The position numbers were made by a program, and so were the translations under genes. The notes beneath the pieces were generated by a model. That model ran no database searches, was not told the DNA's origin, and saw only the letters and a program-made list of their open reading frames with translations. 64,000 bases of DNA from Lentzea terrae (lineage in GTDB: Bacteria > Actinomycetota > Actinomycetes > Mycobacteriales > Pseudonocardiaceae): positions 542,346 through 606,345 of the forward strand of contig NZ_QFWW01000020.1 of the NCBI RefSeq assembly GCF_003265345.1. The letters are read 5' to 3'. Shown piece by piece: positions 8,374 through 17,207 of this stretch (the stretch's first letter is position 1; each line of letters begins with the position of its first letter).

Positions 8374-8395
8374 GAGATTTCGTCTCCCTAGCGAA

Positions 8396-9652
8396 TCAGA
8401 TGACGCCGGCGGTGCGGAGCTCGGCGAGTCGTTCGGTGCTGTAGCCCAGTGCGCCGAGCACTTCGTCGTTGTGCTCACCGAGCAACGGCGGACGCTGCAC
8501 CTCGGTGACCGAGTCGGAGAGCTTGAGCGGGTTGCCGACCGTCTTGAACGTGCCGCGCTCGGGGTGGTCGACCTCGACGACGGTGCCCAGCTGCGCCAGG
8601 GTCTCGTCCTCGATGATCTCCTTTGTGGACAGGATGGGACCGCACGGGATGTTGTGGGCGTTGAGCTTGTCCATCACCTCCCACTTGGTGTGCTTCTCCG
8701 TCCACTCCTCGATCAGCGCGAACGCCTTGTCCAGCTTGGACAACCGGACCTCCGGCGTGGCCCAGGCCGGGTCCTCGGCGAGCTCCGGCTTGCCGATCAG
8801 CTCGGTCAGCGGCTTCCAGCCGGGCGGTTGGATGATCACGTAGATGTAGTCGTTGGGGCCGCCGGGGGCACAGCGCACCGCCCAGCCGGGCTGGCCACCA
8901 CCGGATGCGTTGCCGGAGCGGGGAACCTCGTCCCCGAACTGCTCGTTCGGGTACTCCCCCAGCGGCCCGTGGGTGAGTCGCTGCTGATCGCGCAGCTTCA
9001 CCCGGCACAGGTTGAGCACGGCGTCCTGCATCGCGACCTGGACGCGCTGCCCGCGCCCGGTGTTCGTCCGCTGGTACAGCGCGGCCAGGATCGCGGCCAC
9101 CAGGTGGATTCCGGTACCGGAGTCGCCGATCTGCGCGCCGGTGGCGAGCGGCGGTCCGTCCTCGAACCCGGTGGTGCTCATCGAGCCGCCCATGGCCTGC
9201 GCGATCACCTCGTAGGCCTTGAAGTCGGCGTAGCGGCCGGGCCCGAAGCCCTTGATGGACGCGTAGATCAGCCCGGGGTTGAGCTCGTGGAGCTTCTCCC
9301 ACGGGTAGCCGAACCGTTCGACGACACCAGGGCCGAAGTTCTCGACGAGGACGTCGACGTCACCGACGAGCTTCTCGAAGACCTCTTTGCCTTCCGGGGC
9401 CTTCATGTTGAGCGTGATGCTCCGCTTGTTGCAGTTGAGCATCGTGAAGTAGAGACTGTCCACTTCGGGCAGATCACGCAGCTGGCCGCGGGTGATGTCA
9501 CCACGTCCCGGCGTCTCCAGCTTGATGACGTCCGCACCCAGCCAGGCGAGCAGCTGGGTCGACGACGGTCCGGACTGCACGTGCGTCATGTCGAGGACTT
9601 TGACGCCCTCCAGGGCCTTGGTCTGAGTTTTACCCATTTTGGTCAAGCTCAC
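8396..9652 (-). CDS. frc: Formyl-CoA:oxalate CoA-transferase (class III)
   Basis: 418 aa, close to the Oxalobacter Frc length of 428. The match is along the whole chain: [38 protein letters not shown] with the catalytic Asp, and the glycine loop SGGGQPGW. The family moves CoA from formyl-CoA to oxalate through an aspartyl-CoA thioester. The residue aligned with Frc Trp48 is Gln57 here, so acceptor specificity may differ. The GTG at 9652 directly follows the stop of the thiamine enzyme gene; an ATG at 9637 is an alternative. The two proteins very likely work in one pathway. Confidence 0.88.
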   Translation of the reverse strand: MSLTKMGKTQTKALEGVKVLDMTHVQSGPSSTQLLAWLGADVIKLETPGRGDITRGQLRDLPEVDSLYFTMLNCNKRSITLNMKAPEGKEVFEKLVGDVDVLVENFGPGVVERFGYPWEKLHELNPGLIYASIKGFGPGRYADFKAYEVIAQAMGGSMSTTGFEDGPPLATGAQIGDSGTGIHLVAAILAALYQRTNTGRGQRVQVAMQDAVLNLCRVKLRDQQRLTHGPLGEYPNEQFGDEVPRSGNASGGGQPGWAVRCAPGGPNDYIYVIIQPPGWKPLTELIGKPELAEDPAWATPEVRLSKLDKAFALIEEWTEKHTKWEVMDKLNAHNIPCGPILSTKEIIEDETLAQLGTVVEVDHPERGTFKTVGNPLKLSDSVTEVQRPPLLGEHNDEVLGALGYSTERLAELRTAGVI

Positions 9653-11338
9653 CTACTTGTACATCGTCTGGTTCATGGTTCCGGGCGCGTACACGTCGGG
9701 GTCGATCCACACGTTGATCAGCGAGGGCTTGCCGGACTCGCGGGCGCGTTGCAGCGCCGGGCCGATGTCCTTGGGGTCGCGCACTTCCTCGCCGTAGCCG
9801 CCGAGCATCTTGGCGAACTGGTCGTACTTCACGTCGCCGAGCGTGTTGCCGACGCGCTCGCGCTCGAGGCCGTACTTGGCGGCCTGGCCGTAGCGGATCT
9901 GGTTCATGGACGAGTTGTTGCCGACGATGCCGACGAACGGCAGGTTGTAGCGGACGAGCGTCTCGAAGTCCCAGCCGGTGAGGCTGAACGCGCCGTCACC
10001 GAACAGCGCCACGACCTCCTTGTCCGGCCGCGCGAGCTTCGCGGCGAGCACGAACGGAATGCCGACGCCGAGTGTCCCGAGTGGACCGGGGTCCATCCAG
10101 TGGCCGGGCGACTTGGGCTGCACGACCTGGCCGGAGAACGTGACGACGTCGCCGCCGTCGCCGATGTAGATGGAGTCCTCGGTGAGGAAGTCGTTGATCT
10201 CGCTCACCAGGCGGTACGGGTGGATCGGCATGTCGTCGGAGCGCAGGTGCTCCAGGCGCTTCTGCCGGGCCTTCTCCTCGACCGCCTGCAGCTCCTCCAG
10301 CCACACCTTGCGGCCCATCGCGCCGTTGTCCTCACGGCCGGACGCGGCCTGCGCGACGCTGGAGAGCACCAGGTCCGCGTCGCCGACGATGCCGAGGTCG
10401 ACGTCGCGGTTCTTGCCGACCGTGCGGTAGTCGAGGTCGATCTGCACGACCGTCGCGTTCGCGGAAAGCCTGCGACCGTAACCCATCCGGAAGTCGAACG
10501 GGGTGCCGACGATGACGATCACGTCGGCGTTGTCGAAGGCGTACCGGCGCGACAGCTGGAAGTGGTGCGGGTCGCCGGGCGGCAGGGTGCCGCGCCCCGC
10601 GCCGTTCATGTAGGCCGGGATGTTCAACGTCCGCACGAGCTCGATGGCCGAGTCCGTGGCGCGCGTCGTCCACACCTGGCTGCCCAGCAGGATCGCGGGC
10701 TTCTTGGCGTGCACCAACAGGTCTGCGAGCTTCTCGATGTCCCTCGGGTCACCGGCGCTGCGCGTGGAGGCGCGGTAGTGGCCGGCCTGCGGGATGCGGG
10801 CCGTGCTGAGGGGCACCTTGGCGTCCAGGACGTCGCGCGGGATCTCCAGGAACGACGGACCGGGCGCGCCGGCGTTGGCCTCGCGGAACGCCATCGACAC
10901 CATGTCCGCGATGCGGGCGGTGTGCGGGACGTTCGCGGCGAACTTGGTGATCGGCGTCATCATGTCGACGTGCGGGAGGTCCTGCAGCGAGCCCATCTTG
11001 TGCTGGCTCAACGCACCCTGGCCGCCGATGAGCAGCATCGGGCTCTCCGCGCGGAAGGCGTTGGCGACGCCTGTGACGGCGTCGGTGGTGCCCGGCCCCG
11101 CGGTCACCACGGCGCAACCGGGCTTGCCGGTGATGCGTGCGTAGCCGTCTGCGGCGTGCGCGGCTACTTGTTCGTGTCGTACGTCGACGACGGCGATGCC
11201 CTCGTCCACGCAGCCGTCGTAGATGTCGATGATGTGTCCACCGCACAGCGTGAAGATGGTGTCGACGCCCTCAGCCTTGAGCGCTTTGGCGACCAAATGG
11301 CCCCCAGAGATCGACTCCGGCTCCGCGGAACTCGTCAT
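9653..11338 (-). CDS. Thiamine-diphosphate enzyme: oxalyl-CoA decarboxylase or 2-hydroxyacyl-CoA lyase
   Basis: 561 aa with the three domains of the acetolactate synthase superfamily. Glu56 in RHEQVAAHAADG is the expected cofactor-activating residue, and GDGAF...NNSSMNQ is the ThDP-Mg motif. Position next to frc suggests oxalyl-CoA decarboxylase, which yields formyl-CoA and CO2. However, the Tyr-Glu pair that canonical Oxc has near residue 120 is not visible; the region reads SLQDLPHVDMM, more like 2-hydroxyacyl-CoA lyases. Both reactions produce formyl-CoA. AGGGG precedes the ATG at 11338. The operon continues into frc and the synthetase gene, and a GntR box lies 31 bp upstream. Confidence 0.75.
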   Translation of the reverse strand: MTSSAEPESISGGHLVAKALKAEGVDTIFTLCGGHIIDIYDGCVDEGIAVVDVRHEQVAAHAADGYARITGKPGCAVVTAGPGTTDAVTGVANAFRAESPMLLIGGQGALSQHKMGSLQDLPHVDMMTPITKFAANVPHTARIADMVSMAFREANAGAPGPSFLEIPRDVLDAKVPLSTARIPQAGHYRASTRSAGDPRDIEKLADLLVHAKKPAILLGSQVWTTRATDSAIELVRTLNIPAYMNGAGRGTLPPGDPHHFQLSRRYAFDNADVIVIVGTPFDFRMGYGRRLSANATVVQIDLDYRTVGKNRDVDLGIVGDADLVLSSVAQAASGREDNGAMGRKVWLEELQAVEEKARQKRLEHLRSDDMPIHPYRLVSEINDFLTEDSIYIGDGGDVVTFSGQVVQPKSPGHWMDPGPLGTLGVGIPFVLAAKLARPDKEVVALFGDGAFSLTGWDFETLVRYNLPFVGIVGNNSSMNQIRYGQAAKYGLERERVGNTLGDVKYDQFAKMLGGYGEEVRDPKDIGPALQRARESGKPSLINVWIDPDVYAPGTMNQTMYK

Positions 11339-11368
11339 CGGCGATCAGCCCCTTAGCGCTCGACTGTA

Positions 11369-11399
11369 GATTGCATACCGTATGAGGTAGGCATATCGT
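11369..11399. promoter_or_regulatory. GntR box O4 in the divergent ThDP-enzyme/sucC promoter
   Basis: GATTGCATACCGTATGAGG at 11369-11387 holds the perfect dyad CATAC-C-GTATG. The next bases (TAGGCATATC) also resemble those after the box at 39902, so a segment of about 30 bp is shared between the two loci. On the plus strand TTGCAT (11371) and ATATCG (11393) are 16 bp apart and could be a sucC promoter. The box would then cover its spacer. Confidence 0.7.
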
Positions 11400-11461
11400 T
11401 ACTCCGCTACCAACCGGATGTCCATAGATGGCCGCAAGTTTTCGGCGAGAGGACGCAGACG

Positions 11462-12568
11462 GTGGATCTTTTCGAACATGAGGCGCGGGACCTCTTCGAG
11501 CGGTACGGAGTGCCCGTCCCTCGCGGTTTCGTGGCCGGCACTCCTGAATCCGCGCGCGAGGCCGCCGCGAAACTGGGCGGCACGGTCGTCGTGAAGGCTC
11601 AGGTGAAGACCGGCGGACGCGGCAAGGCGGGCGGCATCAAGCTCGCTTCGTCGCCCGACGAAGCTTTCGCCGCGGCCGAGGCCGTCCTGGGGATGGACAT
11701 CAAGGGCCACACCGTGCACAAGGTGCTGGTGACCGAGGCGAGCGAGATCGCGGAGGAGTACTACCTCTCGTTTCTGCTTGATCGTGCCAACAGGACGTTC
11801 ATCGCCATGGCGTCGGCCACCGGTGGCATGGAAATCGAAGAGATGGCGCACTCGATCACTCGAATGCCAGCTTCGGCCTTCGGCGCAGCAGCGGTGTTCT
11901 CACCGTCGATCGCCGCCGAAGTGAACGCCGTCGCTTCCGCTTTGTGGAAGGTGTTCGTTTCCGAGGACGCCACGCTCGTCGAAGTGAACCCGTTGGCGCT
12001 CACCAAATCCGGCAAGATCGTCGCGTTGGACGGCAAGGTGACGCTGGACGACAACGCGTCTTTCCGGCATTCCCGCACCGATTCAGGCGCGGAGGGTGAC
12101 CCGCTGGAGGTGCGGGCCGCCGAGAAGGGCCTCAACTACGTCAAGCTCGACGGCACGGTCGGCGTCATCGGCAACGGCGCGGGCCTCGTCATGTCCACAT
12201 TGGACGTCGTGGCGCTGGCCGGTGCCGCGCCCGCGAACTTCCTCGACATCGGCGGCGGCGCCTCGGCCCAAGTGATGGCCGACGGACTCGACGTCATCCT
12301 CTCCGACCCGTCGGTGCGCAGCGTGTTCGTGAACGTGTTCGGCGGCATCACCGCGTGCGACGCGGTGGCCAACGGAATCGTGCAAGCGCTCGGGCTGCTC
12401 GGCGACCGCGCCGACAAGCCGCTGGTCGTGCGGCTCGACGGCAACAACGCCGAAGCAGGGCACCGCATCCTCGACGAAGCACGACACCCGCTGATCACCG
12501 TGGCGCACACGATGGACGACGCGGCCGGCCGGGCCGCCGCGCTCGCCGGCGCCGGTAAGGAGTCCTGA
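11462..12568 (+). CDS. sucC: Succinate-CoA ligase-like ADP-forming subunit beta
   Basis: 368 aa, slightly shorter than E. coli SucC (388). N-terminal ATP-grasp with [27 protein letters not shown] near residue 175, and a C-terminal ligase domain ending in [12 protein letters not shown]. SucCD makes succinyl-CoA at the expense of a nucleoside triphosphate, or the reverse. It starts with GTG at 11462, about 60 bp past the GntR box shared with the ThDP-enzyme operon. The location suggests a dedicated copy that primes or drains the CoA-transfer cycle, perhaps with another dicarboxylate, instead of the TCA-cycle enzyme. Confidence 0.85.
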   Translation: MDLFEHEARDLFERYGVPVPRGFVAGTPESAREAAAKLGGTVVVKAQVKTGGRGKAGGIKLASSPDEAFAAAEAVLGMDIKGHTVHKVLVTEASEIAEEYYLSFLLDRANRTFIAMASATGGMEIEEMAHSITRMPASAFGAAAVFSPSIAAEVNAVASALWKVFVSEDATLVEVNPLALTKSGKIVALDGKVTLDDNASFRHSRTDSGAEGDPLEVRAAEKGLNYVKLDGTVGVIGNGAGLVMSTLDVVALAGAAPANFLDIGGGASAQVMADGLDVILSDPSVRSVFVNVFGGITACDAVANGIVQALGLLGDRADKPLVVRLDGNNAEAGHRILDEARHPLITVAHTMDDAAGRAAALAGAGKES

Positions 12569-13446
12569 TGGCGATCTTCCTCGACGAACACAGCCGCGTG
12601 GTCGTGCAGGGCATGACCGGGTCGGAGGGCTCCAAGCACACCCGCCGCATGCTCGCGGCCGGCACCCAGGTCGTCGGCGGTGTGAACGCGCGCAAGGCCG
12701 GCACGTCAGCGGGGTTCGACGACGTCACGCTCCCCGTGTTCGGCACGGTCGCCGAGGCGATGGAGCAGACCGGCGCGAACGTGTCGGTGCTCTTCGTCCC
12801 GCCCGCGTTCACCGGCGATGCCGTCATCGAGGCCGTGGACGCCGGCATCGGCCTGGCCGTCGTGATCACCGAGGGCGTACCGGTCCACGACACAGCACGG
12901 TTCTGGGCGCACGCCCAAGGCAAGTCGACGCGGATCATCGGGCCGAACTGTCCCGGCATCATCAGTCCCGGCAAGTCGAACGCGGGCATCATCCCCGCCG
13001 ACATCACCAAACCGGGCTCGATCGGGCTGGTGTCGAAGTCGGGAACCCTCACCTACCAGCTGATGCACGAGCTGAAGGACTTCGGGTTCACCACGTGCGT
13101 CGGCATCGGCGGCGACCCGATCGTCGGCACCACGCACATCGACGCGATCACGGCGTTCGAGGCCGATCCGGAGACCGAGCTGATCGTGATGATCGGCGAG
13201 ATCGGTGGGGACGCTGAGGAACGGGCGGCGGAGTACGTGCGGGAGCACGTGTCCAAGCCCGTGGTCGGCTATGTCGCGGGCTTCACCGCGCCCGAGGGCA
13301 AGACGATGGGCCACGCGGGCGCCATCGTCTCGGGGTCCTCGGGCACGGCGGAGGCCAAGAAGCTGGCCATGGAGTCGGTCGGGATCAAGGTCGGCAAGAC
13401 GCCGTCCGAGACCGCTGCCCTGGCCAGGGCGATCCTGACCAGCTGA
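12568..13446 (+). CDS. sucD: Succinate-CoA ligase-like subunit alpha
   Basis: 292 aa, the usual SucD length. N-terminal CoA-binding domain ([17 protein letters not shown]), then [11 protein letters not shown], and [18 protein letters not shown] carrying the phosphorylated His. The start overlaps the sucC stop by one base (TGATG), so the subunits are translationally coupled. A terminator hairpin follows at 13465. Partner, substrate and regulation are as for sucC: a candidate acid-CoA ligase within the GntR-box regulon. Confidence 0.88.
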   Translation: MAIFLDEHSRVVVQGMTGSEGSKHTRRMLAAGTQVVGGVNARKAGTSAGFDDVTLPVFGTVAEAMEQTGANVSVLFVPPAFTGDAVIEAVDAGIGLAVVITEGVPVHDTARFWAHAQGKSTRIIGPNCPGIISPGKSNAGIIPADITKPGSIGLVSKSGTLTYQLMHELKDFGFTTCVGIGGDPIVGTTHIDAITAFEADPETELIVMIGEIGGDAEERAAEYVREHVSKPVVGYVAGFTAPEGKTMGHAGAIVSGSSGTAEAKKLAMESVGIKVGKTPSETAALARAILTS

Positions 13447-13464
13447 CCGGCACGGGAAAACGCG

Positions 13465-13496
13465 CCGGGGTGCGGCCTTTCCAGGCCACACCCCGG
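13465..13496. terminator. Bidirectional terminator between sucD and the NlpC/P60 gene
   Basis: CCGGGGTG-C-GGCCT pairs with AGGCC-A-CACCCCGG around a TTCC loop, giving 13 paired bases with one mismatch. It separates two convergent genes (stops at 13446 and 13510) and can serve both. Confidence 0.75.
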
Positions 13497-13509
13497 TCGG
13501 TCAGGTGGG

Positions 13510-15003
13510 TCAGCCGCGCACCGGCTTCGCGTAGTCGCCACCGATCTGGAAGCTGGTCACCGAGTCCGGGTTCACCGAGACCCATTCCGCGTCCAGACCG
13601 CCTTCCTTGACGTCGAGCGCGTCACCGCGCAGCACGGCGATCCGGTCGCCGTCCAGCTGGAACCTGTCCACGCCGCCGGCAAGGTGCACGATTCCGGCGT
13701 CCAGGTCGCCCTCCTTCGCCCACAGGTCGCCACCCTCCGCGTAGGCGATGCGGTCGGTGTCCAGGTGGAACGCCGTCACCGAGTCCGCGTTCACGGTGAC
13801 CCAGCCCGGACCGAGGTCGCCTTCCTTCACCAGCAACGCTCCCCCGGTCGTCTGCACCGCAACGCGGTCGCCGGAGAGCTGGTACGCCACGACGTCGTCC
13901 TCCTGGTGGAACGACTCCTCGTCGAGCGGCCCCTCCTGCGCCCACAGGGCGGTGCCCTCGCGGTACGCGATGCGCGCGCCGTGCAGCTGGAAGTCGGTCA
14001 CGCCCTGCGCGATGTCGATCCAGCCGGGACCGAGGTCGCCTTCCTTGACCTGCAACACGTCGTCCGTGTTCAGCACGCCGACCCGGTCGCCCTCGATCTG
14101 GAAGGACTTCACGGCCGCGTCCTGGTGCACCATCTCGCCGTTGACATCCCCCTCGATGACGTAGAGGTCCTGCCCCTCGGTGAACGCGATGCGGTCACCG
14201 TCGAGCTCGAAGTCGGTCACCGAGTCGGGGTTGACCGTGTGCCAGCCGGGGCCGAGGTCGCCCGCCTTGACGAGCAAGGCACCGTCGTTGGTCAGCACGC
14301 CGACCCGGTCACCCTCCATCTGGTACTTCTTGACGTTTCCCTCCTGGAACTCCGGGGCGGCCTCCAGTTCACCGTCCATCGCCCACAGGTCTCCACCCTC
14401 GGTGTAGGCGATCCGGTCCGCACCCGGTGCCGGCTGGGACGACGTGCCACCGTGGAACAGGCGGGCCGCGCCGTAGTAGCCGCGGTTGGCGACGGAGGAG
14501 ACCTTCACGACCTGGTTGAAGGTCGGCGCTTCCACCATCCACCCCTGGCCCAGGTACATGGCCGTGTGCCCGAGGTCGTTCTGCGGGTTGGTGCCGAAGA
14601 AGAGCAGGTCCCCCGGCAGCAGCGGGTCGAGGCCCTCCGCGGCGTAGAACCGGTCCACCACCCGGGAGTTGGGCCACTGGGTGTACGTGGTGCCGTTGAT
14701 GATGTCCTCGCCGGTCGCGAGGTAGTAGGCGTACCGGGTGAGCCCGGAGCAGTCGAGGCCGCCACCGGACGGGCCGGGCTGGGGCCCGTGACCGCCACCC
14801 CAGACGTACGGGGTGCCGAGCTGGTCGCACGCCGCCTCGACCGCGGCCACGGCCTCGGGAGCCGCGCCCTCGGCCAGCACACCGCACTCCGGCGCCGCCT
14901 GCGCCGCGGGAGCTGCGGCCAGGTTGAGGGCCGCGGTGCCGAGGCCCACGGTGGCCGCGACAACAAGCCGGGCGAACTTCGATCTCACGTTCTTGGTGTC
15001 CAT
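13510..15003 (-). CDS. Secreted NlpC/P60 peptidase with an eight-repeat C-terminal array
   Basis: 497 aa. Signal peptide to about residue 37 (AQAA). The NlpC/P60 domain (38-190) has Cys85 in GGGLDCSGLTRYAYY and His146 in DLGHTAMYLG, the catalytic pair of peptidoglycan endopeptidases. Residues 196-497 are eight repeats of 36-38 residues that alternate between two forms: 'DRIAYxEGxDLWAxEG' and 'DRVxVxxxDxxLLVKEGDLGPGW'. The upstream GH19 gene carries an equivalent array before its catalytic domain. The two genes are 22 bp apart and co-transcribed, so the enzymes probably act together on the wall. The ATG at 15003 has GAGGAC before it. Confidence 0.85.
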   Translation of the reverse strand: MDTKNVRSKFARLVVAATVGLGTAALNLAAAPAAQAAPECGVLAEGAAPEAVAAVEAACDQLGTPYVWGGGHGPQPGPSGGGLDCSGLTRYAYYLATGEDIINGTTYTQWPNSRVVDRFYAAEGLDPLLPGDLLFFGTNPQNDLGHTAMYLGQGWMVEAPTFNQVVKVSSVANRGYYGAARLFHGGTSSQPAPGADRIAYTEGGDLWAMDGELEAAPEFQEGNVKKYQMEGDRVGVLTNDGALLVKAGDLGPGWHTVNPDSVTDFELDGDRIAFTEGQDLYVIEGDVNGEMVHQDAAVKSFQIEGDRVGVLNTDDVLQVKEGDLGPGWIDIAQGVTDFQLHGARIAYREGTALWAQEGPLDEESFHQEDDVVAYQLSGDRVAVQTTGGALLVKEGDLGPGWVTVNADSVTAFHLDTDRIAYAEGGDLWAKEGDLDAGIVHLAGGVDRFQLDGDRIAVLRGDALDVKEGGLDAEWVSVNPDSVTSFQIGGDYAKPVRG

Positions 15004-15025
15004 TGTGCTCAGTCCTCGGTGTGGG

Positions 15026-16549
15026 TCAGTTGCAGATGACGGCGCCGGGCAGCTCGCCGCCGTTGAAGTAGCGGAGCGCGGCTGCGAAGTCGTTGCAGCG
15101 CTGGGCATCCCGGTGAGGGGTGGGCTGGTAGCCGATGCCGCGGTTGACCTTGCCCATGTTCAGCTCGTCGGCCCAGGTGTTCATGGCCGGACGGGCGACG
15201 GTCCAGTACCAGCGGGCGATCGGGGCGCTGTACTCCAGCCACGCGGCCGCGTCCGGGTTCGCGATGAGGTCGTAGCCGACGAACTGGCCCGCCGGGCGGT
15301 AGTTGAAGTCGTTGGTCAGCTGGATGTAGCCGCGCCCCTTGTAGCGCTCGGGGTTCAGCATCTCGTGGCGGTCGTAGCGGAAGCCGCTCTCGTTGCGCAG
15401 CGTCGCGAGGAACGCGGCCTTGCGCGCCGGGGTGGTGATGCCGCCGTCGGCCATGGCCTGGTTGAGGCTCGGCAGGCCCTCCCTGATCGTGGCCTCCTCC
15501 GGCAGGAAGCCGTAGATGGCCGTGAGGTCCTCGAACGTCACGTCCTCACCGGCCGCGAACGGCGCGGCTTGGAGCTGCACACCCGTGGCGCTGTCCTCGT
15601 CGAGAGTCATCCAGCCGGGGCCCAGGTCGCCTTCCTTGACCAGGAGCTGACCGTCCTTGACGACGGCGACGCGGTCGGCGTTCAGGTCGAACGCGGTGAT
15701 GCCCTCCTCCTGCACGAACGACTCGGCGTCCAGTTCGCCTTCCTGCGCCCACAGCACGTCGCCCTCGACGTACGCGATGCGGTCACCGTCCAGCTTGAAG
15801 TCGGTGACGTTGTTCGCGCTCACGGTCAACCAGCCGGGCTCCAGGTCACCGCCCTTGACGAGCAGCTCACCGTTGTTCAGCAACGCGCCGACCCGGTCGG
15901 CCTCCAGCTGGAACTTCTTGACGTCCGAGTCCTGGTGCACCGACGGCGCGTCCAGCGGACCTTCCTGCGCCCACAGGTCGGTTCCCTCGGTGTAGGCGAT
16001 CCGGTCGTCGTGCAGCTGGAAGCCGGTGACGTTGTTCTCGCTCACCGTCAGCCAGCCGGGACCGAGGTCGCCCTCCTTGACCAGCAGGTGGTCGTCGGTC
16101 GTGATGATGCCGACGCGGTCACCGTCGATCTGGAACTTCTTGACGTTGTCCGCCTGGTGCACGATCTCGCCGCCCAGGCCGTCCTCGACGACGTAGAGGT
16201 CCGGTCCCTCGGTGAACGCGATGCGGCCGTCGCGGATCTGGAAGTCCGTCACCGAGTCCGCGTTGACCGTGTGCCAGCCAGGCCCGAGGTCCCCCTCTTT
16301 GGCGAGCAACGACCCGTCGTCCTTCAGAATCGCGACCCGGTCGCCGTCGAGCTGGAACTTCTTGACGCCGTTGTCCTGGTACTCCCACTCGGCGTCCATG
16401 TCCCCCTCCTTGACGAAGAGGGCGTCACCTTCGAGCACCGCGATGCGGTCGCCTTGCGGACCGTCCGCCATCGCCTGCGGCAGCGGCACCGCGGCCAACA
16501 GGCCGGCACCGACGGTCGCCGCCAGCACCAGTCGCAGGGATCTGGACAT
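15026..16549 (-). CDS. Secreted GH19-type muralytic/chitinase protein with N-terminal eight-repeat array
   Basis: 507 aa. Signal peptide ends near residue 29 (AMADG). Residues 34-330 are eight repeats that alternate like those of the NlpC/P60 neighbour, with KEGDLGPGW in the even copies. The C-terminal domain (about 335-507) is GH19-like: FLATLRNESGFRYDRHE holds the candidate catalytic Glu, followed by YKGRGYIQLTNDFNY and a C-terminal cysteine. GH19 enzymes cut chitin, and bacterial or phage relatives cut peptidoglycan glycan strands. The domain order is the reverse of the partner protein. SARP-like direct repeats precede its promoter. Confidence 0.82.
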   Translation of the reverse strand: MSRSLRLVLAATVGAGLLAAVPLPQAMADGPQGDRIAVLEGDALFVKEGDMDAEWEYQDNGVKKFQLDGDRVAILKDDGSLLAKEGDLGPGWHTVNADSVTDFQIRDGRIAFTEGPDLYVVEDGLGGEIVHQADNVKKFQIDGDRVGIITTDDHLLVKEGDLGPGWLTVSENNVTGFQLHDDRIAYTEGTDLWAQEGPLDAPSVHQDSDVKKFQLEADRVGALLNNGELLVKGGDLEPGWLTVSANNVTDFKLDGDRIAYVEGDVLWAQEGELDAESFVQEEGITAFDLNADRVAVVKDGQLLVKEGDLGPGWMTLDEDSATGVQLQAAPFAAGEDVTFEDLTAIYGFLPEEATIREGLPSLNQAMADGGITTPARKAAFLATLRNESGFRYDRHEMLNPERYKGRGYIQLTNDFNYRPAGQFVGYDLIANPDAAAWLEYSAPIARWYWTVARPAMNTWADELNMGKVNRGIGYQPTPHRDAQRCNDFAAALRYFNGGELPGAVICN

Positions 16550-16589
16550 CGTGAATCTCCGTTCAGCTCAACGAGTTCTTGTTGAACCG

Positions 16590-16630
16590 AGACTGCCGAC
16601 CGCCGATGACGCTGCCTTGACGCCGTGACG
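16590..16630 (-). promoter_or_regulatory. SARP-type direct repeats and -10 of the wall-hydrolase operon
   Basis: On the minus strand, CGTCAAG (16622-16616) and CGTCATC (16611-16605) repeat at exactly 11 bp. A third CGTCA lies 8 bp farther upstream, within 16624-16630. CAGTCT (16595-16590) follows 9 bp after the last heptamer as a candidate -10. The same layout occurs before the glucosaminidase gene at 21215-21258. Confidence 0.6.
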
Positions 16631-16669
16631 ACTCCCGGCGTCATCGGGAGAAGAAGTCCGCGCACAGCA

Positions 16670-16703
16670 AAAGGTCGTGAGTGGACAGTCCACTCACGAC
16701 CTT
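16670..16703. terminator. Near-perfect palindromic terminator
   Basis: AAAGGTCGTGAGTGGAC and its complement are separated by a single base, giving an A-stretch on the left and TTT on the right. It follows the phosphatase gene (stop 16719) on the minus strand and lies before the wall-hydrolase promoter. Confidence 0.7.
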
Positions 16704-16718
16704 TACGCACCGCGATCT

Positions 16719-17204
16719 TCAGGGTTTGACTCGGCTTGCCAGCTCCCCTTCGAGCCACCCCAGCACACCGGGCATCGCCGACTCGATCATGCGGAGCACC
16801 TCGGAGAAGTCCTCCGGGCCGCCGTAGAACGGGTCGGGGACGCAGAAGTCCTCGACCACCTCCGGGTCGAACGTGCGGAGCAACCGCACGGCCGCCGTGT
16901 CCGCGACCAGCCTGCGCAACGTCCTGGCGTGGCCGGAGTCCATGGCCAGCAACAGGTTCGCGTTCAGGTGGTCGGGACCCAGCGGCGTGGCGACGTGCCC
17001 GGTCGGGTAGCCGGCGGCGGTGAGCACCGCGGTCGCGCGCCGATCCGCGGGCTCACCCGCCTGCCACAACCCCGTGCCCGCACTGGTGATGCGCACCCGG
17101 TCCTGCAGACCGGCCTGCACGAGGTGTTTCCTGGCGACAAGCGCGGCCATCGGCGAGCGGCAGGTGTTGGTGCTGGAGACGAAGCTGACGTGCACGTGGA
17201 TCAC
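16719..17204 (-). CDS. Low-molecular-weight tyrosine phosphatase-like protein with Ser in place of catalytic Cys
   Basis: 161 aa, the normal LMW-PTP length. The P-loop that should read C-x5-R reads S10-STNTC-R16 in VSFVSSTNTCRSPMAA, so the nucleophilic Cys is Ser, encoded by TCC. The downstream acid motif VPDPFYGGPEDF keeps its Asp. LMW-PTPs remove phosphate from tyrosine or from arginine in wall and polysaccharide control. With Ser at this position the classical chemistry should be lost, so it may be a binding or decoy protein. The GTG at 17204 has a weak ribosome site; a GTG at 17195 is an alternative. Its promoter side abuts the giant hairpin element. Confidence 0.8.
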   Translation of the reverse strand: MIHVHVSFVSSTNTCRSPMAALVARKHLVQAGLQDRVRITSAGTGLWQAGEPADRRATAVLTAAGYPTGHVATPLGPDHLNANLLLAMDSGHARTLRRLVADTAAVRLLRTFDPEVVEDFCVPDPFYGGPEDFSEVLRMIESAMPGVLGWLEGELASRVKP

Positions 17205-17207
17205 CTG

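Noticed and set aside
8363-11356. A 997-residue open frame on the plus strand
   Set aside because: It mirrors the frc and ThDP-enzyme genes in the opposite frame and shows no family signature.
11462-13446. sucCD as the ordinary TCA-cycle genes
   Set aside because: Not excluded, but the shared GntR box with the frc operon makes a dedicated pair more likely; kept as an alternative only.
16676-16700. Palindrome near the phosphatase gene as a regulator site
   Set aside because: Flanking A and T runs and position after a stop codon fit a terminator better.
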